64,000 nt of DNA from AP-15 sp963700195. Its GTDB lineage: Bacteria; Pseudomonadota; Alphaproteobacteria; ATCC43930; CGMCC-115725. Position numbers and translations under genes: made by a program. The notes under the pieces were generated by a model. It was not told the DNA's origin, made no database searches, and saw only the letters and a list, made by a program, of their open reading frames with translations. Where the stretch lies: the NCBI GenBank assembly GCA_963700195.1, contig CAVOWQ010000043.1, forward strand, positions 1 to 64,000. Reading direction: 5' to 3'. Numbering within the stretch: the first letter of the stretch is position 1; each line of letters begins with the position of its first letter. Below are positions 8,638 to 16,255 of the stretch, in pieces.

Positions 8638-8724
8638 TTGTTCTCGTTTGAGCTCGTCGAGGAAGCGCCAGTCGGTACCGTCGGCGATGATCTTCTGCCG
8701 CCTCGATTTGATCATGTCAGCCCA
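8638..8724 (-). pseudogene. orphan C-terminal tail of another substrate-binding protein copy
   Basis: The frame encodes ADMIKSRRQKIIADGTDW then RFLDELKRE, nearly identical to the end of the intact gene at 9489-10475 (MIKSSPQKIIADGTDW). The stop is lost and the frame runs straight into the N-terminus of the broken copy at 7882-8625. It therefore marks a further tandem copy whose body has been removed; the VapBC-type pair now lies immediately upstream. Confidence 0.8.
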
Positions 8725-8740
8725 GTTCGTATTGCCACCG

Positions 8741-9160
8741 TCATGTCGCGAACCCGAGCAATGGAACGCCGAGAGTGCCGCCGGCCGCACGCAGCTCGGC
8801 GTCGAGCGAGGCGAGAGGCAGCGAACGCCGATGGGCAAGCTCCAGATAGGCCGCATCGTAGACCGTCAGGCGGAAACGGTCGGCAAGATGCACGGTCGTC
8901 GTCCAGCCATAAGCGTCAGTATCCGGATCGGTCTCGATGCCCAGCAGCGCAAGATCGGCTAGTGCCGCATTGCGGCACGCTTCGTCGATGCGGCCCCTTT
9001 GGACGGCGACCGTCAGGCTGTTGGCGACTTCGAGCCGCGAAAGAGCCGGGACCAGCGCACCATCTTCTGCGACAAGGTCGAATACCTGGCGCACCGCATC
9101 GGTGGCCTCCTCGGCATAGATCCACGCGAGCGCGGCTGAGCTGTCGAGCACCAGGCTCAA
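8741..9160 (-). CDS. VapC-like PIN-domain toxin
   Basis: 139 residues from a TTG start that overlaps the antitoxin stop (TTGA). An ATG 39 bases upstream lies inside the antitoxin gene and is less likely. PIN motifs are complete: LVLDSSAALAWI with the first acidic residue, LSRLEVANSL with the conserved Glu, and LTVYDAAYLELA with the third acidic residue, then SLDAEL. VapC toxins are Mg-dependent ribonucleases, often cutting tRNA or rRNA. Product toxicity is held by the upstream antitoxin. The pair lies inside a decayed array of substrate-binding genes. Confidence 0.85.
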   Translation of the reverse strand: MSLVLDSSAALAWIYAEEATDAVRQVFDLVAEDGALVPALSRLEVANSLTVAVQRGRIDEACRNAALADLALLGIETDPDTDAYGWTTTVHLADRFRLTVYDAAYLELAHRRSLPLASLDAELRAAGGTLGVPLLGFAT

Positions 9161-9408
9161 GGCCGGCCTTCGTCCCGGTAGGATTTCCATTCGGTCCACT
9201 TGAATGGACCGAGCTTCAGCTTTTCCGCGCGCTCGCGGATCCGCCGTATCGCGGCCCGGGCTTGGTCGCGGTTGAATGCCTGTTGCGGCGGCACGAGGCG
9301 GGCCACCGCCTTGCCGTGTCGCGTAATGACGATCTCCTCACCGCGCTCGACCAGGTCGAGCAGTTGCCCGAGCCTATTCTTCGCCTCAAAGGCGCCAAAC
9401 TTCCGCAT
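9157..9408 (-). CDS. Phd/YefM-type antitoxin
   Basis: 83 residues. MRKFGAFEAKNRLGQLLDLV followed by GEEIVITRHGKAVARLVP is the classic Phd/YefM N-terminal DNA-binding fold, and the C-terminal half (helical, ending LKLGPFKWTEWKSYRDEG) would bind the toxin. The gene overlaps the toxin by 4 bases. Directly upstream is a pair of overlapping perfect palindromes that look like the autoregulatory operator. Expected role: neutralise the VapC-like toxin and, as a complex, repress its own promoter. Confidence 0.88.
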   Translation of the reverse strand: MRKFGAFEAKNRLGQLLDLVERGEEIVITRHGKAVARLVPPQQAFNRDQARAAIRRIRERAEKLKLGPFKWTEWKSYRDEGRP

Positions 9409-9426
9409 GCTCGCTCCGCAAATTCA

Positions 9427-9443
9427 CTAGCTTAAGCTAGCTT
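9427..9443. promoter_or_regulatory. putative toxin-antitoxin operator: overlapping palindromes
   Basis: CTAGCTTAAGCTAG (9427-9440) is a perfect 14-base palindrome and AAGCTAGCTT (9434-9443) is a second one overlapping it. They sit 19 bases upstream of the antitoxin ATG in a locally AT-rich patch. Phd/YefM antitoxins autoregulate by binding such palindromes, so this is the likely operator. Confidence 0.65.
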
Positions 9444-9488
9444 AATTTGGTTGGTTTTAGGTCAAGCGAGCCGCACAAATGGCAACGT

Positions 9489-10475
9489 TCACGCCTTCAG
9501 CTCGCGTTTGACCTCGTTCAAAAAGCGCCAATCGGTGCCGTCGGCAATGATCTTCTGCGGACTGCTCTTGATCATGCCCAGCTCGTGCAGCCGCAGCGCA
9601 TAGAAACGTAGGGTGTCTTCGGCGTCATATTCGCGCCAGGCGCCGTAGGGGTTCTCGGTCAAGGTCTGCAGCGCATAGTCGTAGCGTTCGGTGAAGCCGC
9701 CCTCGACGATTAACCGCGCCGCCACTTCGGGCTTGCCGGCGCACAGATCGGCGGCTTTCAGGACGGCGCGGATCGCGCGCTTCGTCGCCACCGGATATCG
9801 TGCGACATACTCCCGGTTCGCCGCCAGCATGCAGCAGAAGTACTGCGACCAGGGCCGGTCCACGGCGGTGCGCAGGATTACATGGCCGGCCTTGCGCGCG
9901 TGCAATTCCTGGTTTTCGGGCGGAAACGCCAGATACGCGTCGAGCTTGCCCTCGGCGAAGAGTTCCAGAGGTTGGGCGGAGCGATCGTCGATCAGGTTGA
10001 GGTCCCTCTTCGGATCGAGCCCGACATAGGCAGCGATCAGCGAGAGCAAGATTGATTCCGCTCCTATGCGCTTCCCTTTCAGGTCGGTGATGCTGCGGAT
10101 GCCGCCATGGGCGAACAGCTCATAGCAGCCGGCGTGGACGCCGGTGACGATGGTGATCGGCACCCCGCGATCGATCCCCATGGCGTGGTCGAGCGTCAAG
10201 TGCGATTGGAAATCCAACTTGCCGCTGCCGAGGTCTTCTACCGCCGTTGCGGGGGTCGTGTTTACGTAGCGCACATCAGTGAATCCCTCGGCGCGCAGCA
10301 ACGCCTCGCAGATATATTGCGGGGCGAAGCAGATGACCGGCGCTTTGCCGAACCGGACGGTGGTGGTCTCCAGCGCCGGCTCGTCCGTCCACCCGCGCCG
10401 CGGCGGCAGGACACTGGCCGCGCCGGTCAGAGCCGTCATGGTTAGAAAGCGGCGTCGTGTCTGCGTCTGTGACAT
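9489..10475 (-). CDS. NMT1/SsuA-like ABC transporter substrate-binding protein (intact copy)
   Basis: 328 residues from the ATG preceded by GGAGGAC; the frame extends 27 bases upstream without support. It has a TAT-like N-terminus (TRRRFLTMTALTGAASVL) and then the periplasmic fold: VRFGKAPVICFAPQY, AEGFTDVRYV, LDFQSHLTLDHAMGIDRGVP, TDLKGKRIGAES, KLDAYLAFPPENQELHA and DRPWSQYFCCM. Related proteins bind sulfonates, nitrate, taurine or thiamine-precursor pyrimidines. No ABC permease or ATPase gene accompanies it. It is the only intact member of a local tandem family of at least four copies, all on the minus strand. Confidence 0.85.
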   Translation of the reverse strand: MSQTQTRRRFLTMTALTGAASVLPPRRGWTDEPALETTTVRFGKAPVICFAPQYICEALLRAEGFTDVRYVNTTPATAVEDLGSGKLDFQSHLTLDHAMGIDRGVPITIVTGVHAGCYELFAHGGIRSITDLKGKRIGAESILLSLIAAYVGLDPKRDLNLIDDRSAQPLELFAEGKLDAYLAFPPENQELHARKAGHVILRTAVDRPWSQYFCCMLAANREYVARYPVATKRAIRAVLKAADLCAGKPEVAARLIVEGGFTERYDYALQTLTENPYGAWREYDAEDTLRFYALRLHELGMIKSSPQKIIADGTDWRFLNEVKRELKA

Positions 10476-10498
10476 TGGAAGTCCTCCCGGTATCGCGA

Positions 10499-10693
10499 TC
10501 ACGCCTTGAGCTCGCGTTTGAGTTCGTCGAGGAACCGCAGTCGGTGCCCTCGGCGATGATCTTTTGTGGAGTTGACTTGATCATGCCGGCTTCATGCAAG
10601 CGCAATGCGTAGAACCGGAGGGTGCCTCGGGGTCATACTCTCGCCATTTGTCGGAAGGCAGCTCGCCCAGCGCCTGCCTACAACCGTCAAACG
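10499..10693 (-). pseudogene. C-terminal remnant of a further substrate-binding protein copy
   Basis: The minus strand encodes, across two frame breaks, LGELPSDKWREYDPE, LRLHEAGMIKSTPQKIIAEG and a final KRELKA before a stop at 10499, matching the last about 65 residues of the intact copy just downstream. The body of this copy is gone. The upstream boundary near 10690 passes into unrelated sequence. Confidence 0.75.
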
Positions 10694-10778
10694 CCCACAG
10701 CATCTCAAGCCTGTATCGGCGCCGCGGAGAAAACCAAAACGCCCCCGAGCAGGCGTTGCTGTGAGCTGAGGCGGCCGA

Positions 10779-10960
10779 TTAGGCCCGCGCCTCAAGGATC
10801 ATGTTGAAGGGCGCCTCAGCGGCGCGCCGGACGTTGCGGAAGCCGCCGGCAGTGATGACTTCGCGCAATTTGGCTTCGCCGGCTTGCGCGCCCGGGGCCG
10901 CACCCACTTCCTGCGACAGCGCAGGTGGGCACGCACCCCCGTAGATTACGCTCTCGAGGT
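10779..10960 (-). pseudogene. C-terminal remnant of a class I SAM-dependent methyltransferase
   Basis: The minus-strand frame ending at a TAA (10779-10781) reads SQEVGAAPGAQAGEAKLREV, then ITAGGFRNVRRAAEAPFN, ending MILEARA. This is the typical end of alphaproteobacterial class I SAM-dependent methyltransferases of the UbiE/Coq5-like superfamily. No SAM-binding motif (GxGxG) remains upstream, so this is a 3-prime fragment. It is directly upstream of the substrate-binding remnants and extends the decayed tract to about 11 kb. Confidence 0.6.
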
Positions 10961-11307
10961 GCCCGTGGTGATGCGCCTCGGTCTTTGCGTCGGGTTAAAT
11001 CCTAACCGTGCCAGTCCAAATCTTTTGCGCCCCGACCCGGGCGAGATTGATCGCCGCGGCGCGATCTATCCCCGGGGTTGGAGCGGTGTTCGGATCGAGT
11101 TGATCGCACGGGATCCGCCTTCACGCCGTGAAGCTTGCAATCAACCTGCTCATGCTCGCGACCGTCGCTCATCTCGATCGTCCTTCTCAGTCAGCAACCG
11201 ATTTTAGCTTATTTTGCGAGCCAGCGTTACGAGGGGCTTGATTTCGATCGTATCTAGATATATCTAAATTCCGTTGAACGACGAATTAACCAACCATAGG
11301 AACAAAC
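10961..11307. other. gene-free interval
   Basis: No recognisable coding sequence on either strand. It begins beyond the methyltransferase remnant and ends with an AT-rich patch (11245-11300) that contains the likely promoter and operator of the DOPA-dioxygenase/PadR genes. Confidence 0.4.
11251..11266. promoter_or_regulatory. putative PadR operator (TATCTAGATATATCTA)
   Basis: A perfect palindrome TATCTAGATA runs straight into a second TATCTA half-site, in an AT-rich patch 42 bases before the DOPA-dioxygenase-like ATG. The linked PadR-family regulator 0.4 kb downstream is the obvious candidate to bind it, since PadR proteins recognise short AT-rich inverted repeats and usually repress their own transcription unit. 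No binding data; inference from position and symmetry. Confidence 0.45.
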
Positions 11308-11691
11308 ATGATTGATGCATCCAGCGTACCCGTCCCAATCAACGGCTATCACGCGCATGTGTATTACGACACCGCCACACGCCCAGCCGCAGAGCGGTTG
11401 GCCGAAGCGATCGGGAACAACTTCCGAGTTGAGTTTGGCGGTTTCCAGGACGACCCTGTGGGGCCGCACCCGATCGCGAACCTTCAAATTATTTTCACCA
11501 CCGCGGAGTTCCCCAATCTCGTGCCCTGGCTGATGCTGAACCGCGAGGGTCTCGATGTCCTCATCCACCCGCTGACCGACGACTTGGTCGACGATCACAG
11601 CCGCTATGCGCTGTGGCTCGGGAAGCCGGTTACTTTGAAACTCGAGATTTTGGGGCGGTCCTATCGGCCCGAACTATTACCCACCGCCTGA
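11308..11691 (+). CDS. DOPA 4,5-dioxygenase family protein
   Basis: 127 residues, full length for the bacterial DODA-like family. Conserved segments are visible: INGYHAHVYYD near residue 11 (candidate metal-binding His pair), a VGPHPIANLQIIF strand with another His, and HPLTDDLVDDHSRYALWLG. The family covers extradiol-type dioxygenases that open L-DOPA and similar catechols; many bacterial members are of unknown substrate. A TAGGAAC site precedes the ATG. The PadR regulator follows after 33 bases, suggesting a two-gene unit that may be induced by a phenolic compound. Confidence 0.85.
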   Translation: MIDASSVPVPINGYHAHVYYDTATRPAAERLAEAIGNNFRVEFGGFQDDPVGPHPIANLQIIFTTAEFPNLVPWLMLNREGLDVLIHPLTDDLVDDHSRYALWLGKPVTLKLEILGRSYRPELLPTA

Positions 11692-11724
11692 GCCCGCCAC
11701 TGCGGATTACAAAAGGATTACGGA

Positions 11725-12297
11725 ATGTTTGGATTTAGACGTGCCCGCGGCGAAAGGCGGCATGCGAGAAGTGACTTCGGTTTTGGAGGCAGACGGTTCG
11801 GCGGCCATCACCACGGTGGCGGCCGCGGCGGACGGCTTGGCCGCGTTTTCGACCATGGCGATCTGCGCTATGTCCTCCTCCAATTGGTTGCCGAAAAACC
11901 ACGCCACGGCTACGAGCTGATCAAGGCTATCGAGGAAAAGTTCGGTGGGATGTACAGCCCCAGCCCCGGGGTCGTCTACCCGACCCTGACCCACCTCGAA
12001 GAGCTCGGCTATCTGCGCGCGGAACCTGGTGGCGGGACCAAAAAGCTCTATTCGATAACCGAAGAGGGGGCGAATTTTCTGGCCGCTAACCAGCCCCTTG
12101 TCGATACAATCTTCCGCCGGATTGCGGAGGCGAGCCGGGCCTATGGCGGTGGCCCGCCCCCGGAGATCCAGCGTGCAATGCACAATTTACAGACGGCTCT
12201 GTCGATCCGGCTCGGCAAAGGCCCGCTCGATGCAGCACAATTGGGCAAGATAACCGAGGCGCTCGATCGCGTCGCCGGCGAGGTCGAGCGGAGCTGA
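11725..12297 (+). CDS. PadR-family transcriptional regulator with His/Gly/Arg-rich N-terminus
   Basis: 190 residues. Residues 1-40 are low-complexity, rich in Gly, Arg and His (RRFGGHHHGGGRGGRLGR). A PadR winged helix follows: DLRYVLLQLVAEKPRHGYEL, then GGMYSPSPGVVYPTLTHLEE, LGYLRAE and KKLYSITEEG. The C-terminal half is helical and should dimerise. A metal-ligand-like extension in front of a PadR domain recalls the Ni-responsive Escherichia coli regulator YqjI, so metal sensing is possible though unproven. It most likely represses the upstream dioxygenase gene through the TATCTA palindrome at 11251. Confidence 0.85.
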   Translation: MFGFRRARGERRHARSDFGFGGRRFGGHHHGGGRGGRLGRVFDHGDLRYVLLQLVAEKPRHGYELIKAIEEKFGGMYSPSPGVVYPTLTHLEELGYLRAEPGGGTKKLYSITEEGANFLAANQPLVDTIFRRIAEASRAYGGGPPPEIQRAMHNLQTALSIRLGKGPLDAAQLGKITEALDRVAGEVERS

Positions 12298-12299
12298 CG

Positions 12300-12392
12300 G
12301 AGCTCGCCCTGCCTGTCCCGGTCATCGAGAGCTCTATCGTAATCGCACTGGCGATCGCGATACTACTGATGCTGCTGGTCCCGCCGCCCTGA
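12300..12392 (+). pseudogene. possible HupE/UreJ-like membrane-segment fragment
   Basis: Starting two bases after the PadR stop codon, an uninterrupted 30-codon stretch reads LPVPVIESSIVIALAIAILL and ends MLLVPPP before a TGA. One hydrophobic helix preceded by a PxxExxI pattern resembles the helix after the metal motif in HupE/UreJ transporters. No start codon is present, so this can only be a fragment or chance. A HupE-type Ni transporter next to a His-rich PadR would fit metal regulation, but the evidence is thin. Confidence 0.2.
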
Positions 12393-12425
12393 GTGCTCAA
12401 GGGGCGCAAACCTGATGGCGATCCG

Positions 12426-13364
12426 ATGAAGCTAGCGGTCCCCGACCTAATCTCGAATTCCTATTTCCCGGCGGTGGCGGCGGTTGCGCTCGGGTTCTTC
12501 GAGAAGGAAGGGCTCGATGTCTCGCTGGAGCTGATCTTCCCGGTCGACGAGGCCTATCGCGCGATGCGCGACGGCAGGATCGATTTCGTCGCCGGCTCGG
12601 CGCATTCGGCGCTCGCCGCCTTTCCCGAATGGCGCGGCGTCAAATTGCTCTGCGCCCAGGCGCAGGGCATGTATTGGTTCCTCGTGATGCGCGCCGATCT
12701 CGGGGCTGCACGCGGCGATATCGGGGTGGTCCGGGGCCGCCGCATCGGGGCCGCGCCTTGGGTCGAGATGGGTCTGCGGCGGCTGCTGATCGAGGCCGGG
12801 ATCGACCTCGAGCGGGACGGCGTTACGATCGCCCCGGTGCCGGGCGCCGCCGGAGCGACAGTGAATTTCGGGCTGACCGCCGCCAAGGCGCTCGAAGACG
12901 GCAAGATCGACGGGTTCTGGGCCAATGGCATGGGCACCGAAGTCGCGGTGCGCCGCGGCGTCGGCACGATCGTTCTGGACGTACGCCGCGGCGACGGGCC
13001 AAAGACCTGCTTCAATTACACGATGGCCTCGGTGGCGGCGACCGACCGGCTGATCGACGGCTCTCCGGAAGTGGCGGCCGCCGCAATTCGCGCGATCGTC
13101 AAGACCCAGGCGGCGCTCAGAGCCGACCCGGAACGCGCCGCCGAGGTCGGCCGCCAGCTCTTTCCGCCCGCCGAGGCGGCGTTGATCGCCGAGCTGATCC
13201 GCCGCGACCTGCCGTTCTACGACGCCACGATGTCGCCGGCGTTTGTTGCCGGCATGAACCAATTCGCCCGCGACATCGGCATCCTGCACGGCGAGGTTTC
13301 CTATGACCGGGTCGTCGCCACCCGCTTCGCCCCGCTGTGGCATGCTAAACCAGGTGCTCAATAA
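12426..13364 (+). CDS. NMT1/SsuA-like substrate-binding-fold protein lacking a signal peptide
   Basis: 312 residues. It starts MKLAVPDLISNSYFPAVAAV, directly with the first strand of the periplasmic-binding fold, followed by EKEGLDVSLELIFPVDEAY, DGRIDFVAGSAHSALAAF, VVRGRRIGAAPWVEMGLRRL, EDGKIDGFWANGMGTEVA and a C-terminal helical part. It is family-typical in length except that no export signal is present from either the ATG or the GTG start at 12393. Either the protein is cytoplasmic or the true start differs. It is unlike the 9.5 kb copy in sequence and is not part of that array. No permease or ATPase genes are adjacent. Confidence 0.8.
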   Translation: MKLAVPDLISNSYFPAVAAVALGFFEKEGLDVSLELIFPVDEAYRAMRDGRIDFVAGSAHSALAAFPEWRGVKLLCAQAQGMYWFLVMRADLGAARGDIGVVRGRRIGAAPWVEMGLRRLLIEAGIDLERDGVTIAPVPGAAGATVNFGLTAAKALEDGKIDGFWANGMGTEVAVRRGVGTIVLDVRRGDGPKTCFNYTMASVAATDRLIDGSPEVAAAAIRAIVKTQAALRADPERAAEVGRQLFPPAEAALIAELIRRDLPFYDATMSPAFVAGMNQFARDIGILHGEVSYDRVVATRFAPLWHAKPGAQ

Positions 13365-13716
13365 GCTGGACAACCCAGGCACCACCCGGGCTTGCGGAAA
13401 AGGCAATCGCTCCGACAATTGCCACGCGCAACGTCAGGATAAGGGCGAGAGCCATCAAACCCCGCCAGCCACTTCCTCGAAGGTGAGCTTTTGCCAGCCT
13501 AAAATCGTAATCGGTGACCACGGCTGTCCCCTCCGTACAAACTTCCGTTCGAATGTTCGTATTATGTTCTTAACCTAGAAAATTTCAATTAATATTTTGG
13601 CATCACGATAACCGTTCCGCACAATTCGGCTCGTTACGGCTCGCGCAGCCGCTGGATTGACAATCGCGGTGCGCCCCGGCCTATGCTGGCGGGACTGCCG
13701 CCTGCGAGAGGAAGCC
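13365..13716. other. gene-free interval with AT-rich promoter region
   Basis: No gene recognised. A minus-strand 36-codon frame at 13345-13455 would give a small hydrophobic peptide but overlaps the end of the previous gene and has no clear ribosome binding site. The part from 13560 to 13620 is distinctly AT-rich (AATTTCAATTAATATTTT) and is the likely promoter region for the amidase. Confidence 0.4.
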
Positions 13717-15123
13717 ATGCCGCCGCGCAATACCGATCCGGCGCTGCTGCCGGCCCATATGATGTCGGACGAGATTGGCGCTGGCCGGCTCTCGCCAGTC
13801 GACATCGTCGATGCGGCGCTGGCGAGGATCGGCGCCCAAGACCAAAAGCTGCACGCCTTTGTCGAGGTCTATGACAAGGAGGCGCGGCTGGCCGCCGAGG
13901 CGGCGGACAAGGCGATCCGCTCGGGGCACCGGATCGGTCGGTTGCACGGCATCCCGATTGCGCTCAAAGACCTGATCGAGATCGAAGGGCGAGTCACGAC
14001 CGGCGGCTCGCAGGTCTGGCGCGAGCGGCGCTCCGCCTATACGGCGACATTGGCGCAAAGGCTGATCGCCGCCGGGCTGATCGTGATCGGCAAGACGCAT
14101 ACGGTCGAGTTTGCAATGGGCGGCTGGGGGACCAACCAGCACCGGGGCACGCCGTGGAACCCGTGGGATCTCGATGTCGCGCGCACCCCCGGCGGGTCGA
14201 GCAGCGGCTCGGGTGTGGCGGTCGCCGCCGGTTTTGCGCCATGGGCGATCGGTACCGATACCGGCGGCTCGGTGCGGTTGCCGGCTTCGTGGTGCGGGCT
14301 CACCGGGCTCAAGACCACCATCGGCCGGGTCAGCACCTACGGCATCCTGCCGCTCGCCCCGACCCTCGATACGCCGGGGCCGATGGCCCGCTCGGTTATG
14401 GATGCGGCGCTGCTCTACAATGTCATGCAGGGCCCCGACCCGCTGGATCCGCGGACTCGCGGCATCATGCCCGACGACCCGATGCCGGCAATCAAGTGCG
14501 GGGTGCGCGGGCTACGGCTCGCTCGGATGCCCGATGCGGAACGCAATGGCGTTGCGGCGGAGGTGCTCGCCGCCTATGACGCCTCGCTCGATGCGCTGGC
14601 GCGACTCGGCGCGGAGATCGTGACTGTCGAACTGCCCCGCCGGTTCGCCGATTTCACCGACCTGACCGGACGGATCATCGGCGCCGAAGGGTACTTCCTA
14701 GTCGGCCATTTGGTCGACGACACGACCTTGCCGATCGATGATGCGGTAAGACCCCGCATCGCCTCCGGCAAAGGCGTCTCGGCGCGCGATTACCTACGAG
14801 CGCTCGGCGAGCGCGATGCGGCAAAACGGGAATTCGCAGCTGCCCTCGCCGATGTCGACGCACTGCTGACGCCGACCACCCAAACTGCCGCCATTCCCGT
14901 CGAACAGGTCGATCAGGCTTCGACCCCGGCGCACTTCACCCGTTTCGTCAATGCGCTGGAGCTGTGCGCGCTGGCATTGCCGAATGGGTTCACTGCGTCG
15001 GGGCTGCCATTGTCGTTGCAGGTCGTCTGCCGCGGCTATGACGAGGCGACTGCGTTGCGCATCGGCTGCGCCTATCAAGAGGCCACCGACTGGCACGAAC
15101 GCCGCCCGCCCGGGTTCGGATGA
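13717..15123 (+). CDS. amidase signature family enzyme
   Basis: 468 residues. The amidase-signature triad is visible: Lys in IPIALKDLIEIEG, the cis-Ser in the GGSSSGSGVAVAAG loop, and the nucleophile Ser in DTGGSVRLPASWCG. Length and layout match GatA-like amidases and indole-acetamide/allophanate-type hydrolases. There is no GatB or GatC next to it, so it is probably a catabolic amidase rather than part of the tRNA amidotransferase. The ATG is chosen for its AGAGGA site. It ends 9 bases before the 2-hydroxyacid dehydrogenase gene, likely an operon. Confidence 0.9.
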   Translation: MPPRNTDPALLPAHMMSDEIGAGRLSPVDIVDAALARIGAQDQKLHAFVEVYDKEARLAAEAADKAIRSGHRIGRLHGIPIALKDLIEIEGRVTTGGSQVWRERRSAYTATLAQRLIAAGLIVIGKTHTVEFAMGGWGTNQHRGTPWNPWDLDVARTPGGSSSGSGVAVAAGFAPWAIGTDTGGSVRLPASWCGLTGLKTTIGRVSTYGILPLAPTLDTPGPMARSVMDAALLYNVMQGPDPLDPRTRGIMPDDPMPAIKCGVRGLRLARMPDAERNGVAAEVLAAYDASLDALARLGAEIVTVELPRRFADFTDLTGRIIGAEGYFLVGHLVDDTTLPIDDAVRPRIASGKGVSARDYLRALGERDAAKREFAAALADVDALLTPTTQTAAIPVEQVDQASTPAHFTRFVNALELCALALPNGFTASGLPLSLQVVCRGYDEATALRIGCAYQEATDWHERRPPGFG

Positions 15124-15132
15124 GGGCGGCTG

Positions 15133-16104
15133 ATGCAGGCAATAGCGAAGCCTGTACTGTTGGTAACCCGGCGATTGCCGCCGGCGGTGGAGGCGCGCGC
15201 CGCTCGCGACTACGACGCGCGGCTCAATCCCGAGGATATGCCGCGCAGTGGCGTCGACATTGCTCACCTGGCAGTGGGAGCTGCCGCGATCCTGTGCTGC
15301 CCCGCCGAACGGCTCGATGCAGCGACAATCGCAGCTCTGCCCGACACCGTGCGGGTGATCGCCACCTTTAGCGTCGGCTACGATCATGTCGCGGTCGAGG
15401 CGGCGGCGGCGCGCGGCATCACCGTGTGCAATACTCCGGGCGTGCTGTCGGTCGCGACCGCCGAGACCGTGATGCTGCTGATCCTCGCGGCCGCGCGGCG
15501 CGCCGGGGAAGGCGAGCGCCTGGTCCGCTCCGCCCGATGGCAGGGCTGGGCGCCGACCCAGCTGATCGGCACCCAGGTCTCGGGTAAGCGCCTCGGCATC
15601 TTCGGCATGGGCCGCATCGGCCGCGAGGTTGCGCGGATGGCCCGTGCCTTCGACATGGAGGTGCATTACCGCGACCAGGTCCGTCTGCCCGATAATCTCG
15701 AGCAAGGGGCGATATTTCACGACACCGACGAGAGCTTTCTACCGCAATGCCAGGTGCTGTCGCTCAATGCGCCGGGCGGCGCGTCCACCCACCGCTGGCT
15801 CAGCGCCGCGCGTATCGCACTGCTGCCGCGGGGAGCCGTGGTCGTCAACGCCGCCCGCGGCACATTGGTCGATGATGCGGCATTGATCGCGGCATTGCAT
15901 AGCGGGCAGGTCGGCTACGCCGGGCTCGACGTTTACGACGGAGAGCCGATGGTGAGCGCGGGCTATCTCGGGCTGGACAATGTCGTCCTGCTGCCCCACC
16001 TGGGCAGCGCGACGGTCGAGACCCGAGCCGCGATGGGTTTCCTGGCCTTGGACGGGATCGACGCGGTCCTGGCCGGACGGACCCCGCCCAACGCCGTCAC
16101 CTGA
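15133..16104 (+). CDS. D-isomer-specific 2-hydroxyacid dehydrogenase (glyoxylate/hydroxypyruvate reductase-like)
   Basis: 323 residues. It has the NAD-binding signature LGIFGMGRIGREVARMARAF, the substrate-loop ATFSVGYDHV, the catalytic Arg in VVNAARGTLVDDAAL, the Glu in YDGEP, and the catalytic His in LLPHLGSAT. This fits the glyoxylate or hydroxypyruvate reductase group, reducing a 2-oxoacid with NAD(P)H in the cytoplasm. Directly behind the amidase, it may act on the oxoacid or hydroxyacid released by that enzyme (inference). Confidence 0.92.
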   Translation: MQAIAKPVLLVTRRLPPAVEARAARDYDARLNPEDMPRSGVDIAHLAVGAAAILCCPAERLDAATIAALPDTVRVIATFSVGYDHVAVEAAAARGITVCNTPGVLSVATAETVMLLILAAARRAGEGERLVRSARWQGWAPTQLIGTQVSGKRLGIFGMGRIGREVARMARAFDMEVHYRDQVRLPDNLEQGAIFHDTDESFLPQCQVLSLNAPGGASTHRWLSAARIALLPRGAVVVNAARGTLVDDAALIAALHSGQVGYAGLDVYDGEPMVSAGYLGLDNVVLLPHLGSATVETRAAMGFLALDGIDAVLAGRTPPNAVT

Positions 16105-16110
16105 CTCCCT

Positions 16111-16203
16111 CTACGCCCAGCGGCCCTCGGTCCAGACCCAGCCGTTCGGCCCTTGCTGCCAGTAACCAGGGACCCAGCTCGCGCTCCGCGTGGGCCGCTG
16201 CAT
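16111..16203 (-). pseudogene. fragment with a WxPGYWQ / GWxWxxGRW motif
   Basis: A 30-codon minus-strand frame starts at ATG 16203 and reads SASWVPGYWQQGPNGWVWTE followed by GRWA and a stop. This is the C-terminal motif of small secreted YXWGXW-repeat proteins of proteobacteria. With no signal peptide it is a fragment or a chance survivor. It lies between the convergent-side end of the dehydrogenase and the ahcY control region. Confidence 0.4.
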
Positions 16204-16225
16204 ATATGCGAGCCGATCCGATCGA

Positions 16226-16255
16226 TTGACGATATAAAGATATGTGTATATCTTT
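16226..16255 (+). promoter_or_regulatory. ahcY promoter with 20-bp palindromic operator, SahR-like
   Basis: AAAGATAT-GTGT-ATATCTTT (16236-16255) is a perfect inverted repeat. A TTGACG -35-like hexamer at 16226 is followed 17 bases later by TATCTT, so the palindrome covers the spacer and -10 region, as expected for a repressor site. Upstream of ahcY in Proteobacteria, such palindromes are bound by SahR, an ArsR-family repressor that responds to S-adenosylhomocysteine. The exact match to the alphaproteobacterial SahR consensus could not be checked. Confidence 0.55.

Noticed and set aside
13345..13455. 36-codon hydrophobic peptide on the minus strand
   Set aside because: Overlaps the end of the substrate-binding gene, has no clear ribosome binding site and no homologous family known to me.
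13717..15123. GatA subunit of the tRNA amidotransferase
   Set aside because: No gatB or gatC nearby, and pairing with a hydroxyacid dehydrogenase suggests catabolism.
14794..15720. Minus-strand 308-codon frame over amidase and dehydrogenase
   Set aside because: Antisense of two strong genes, no domain features.
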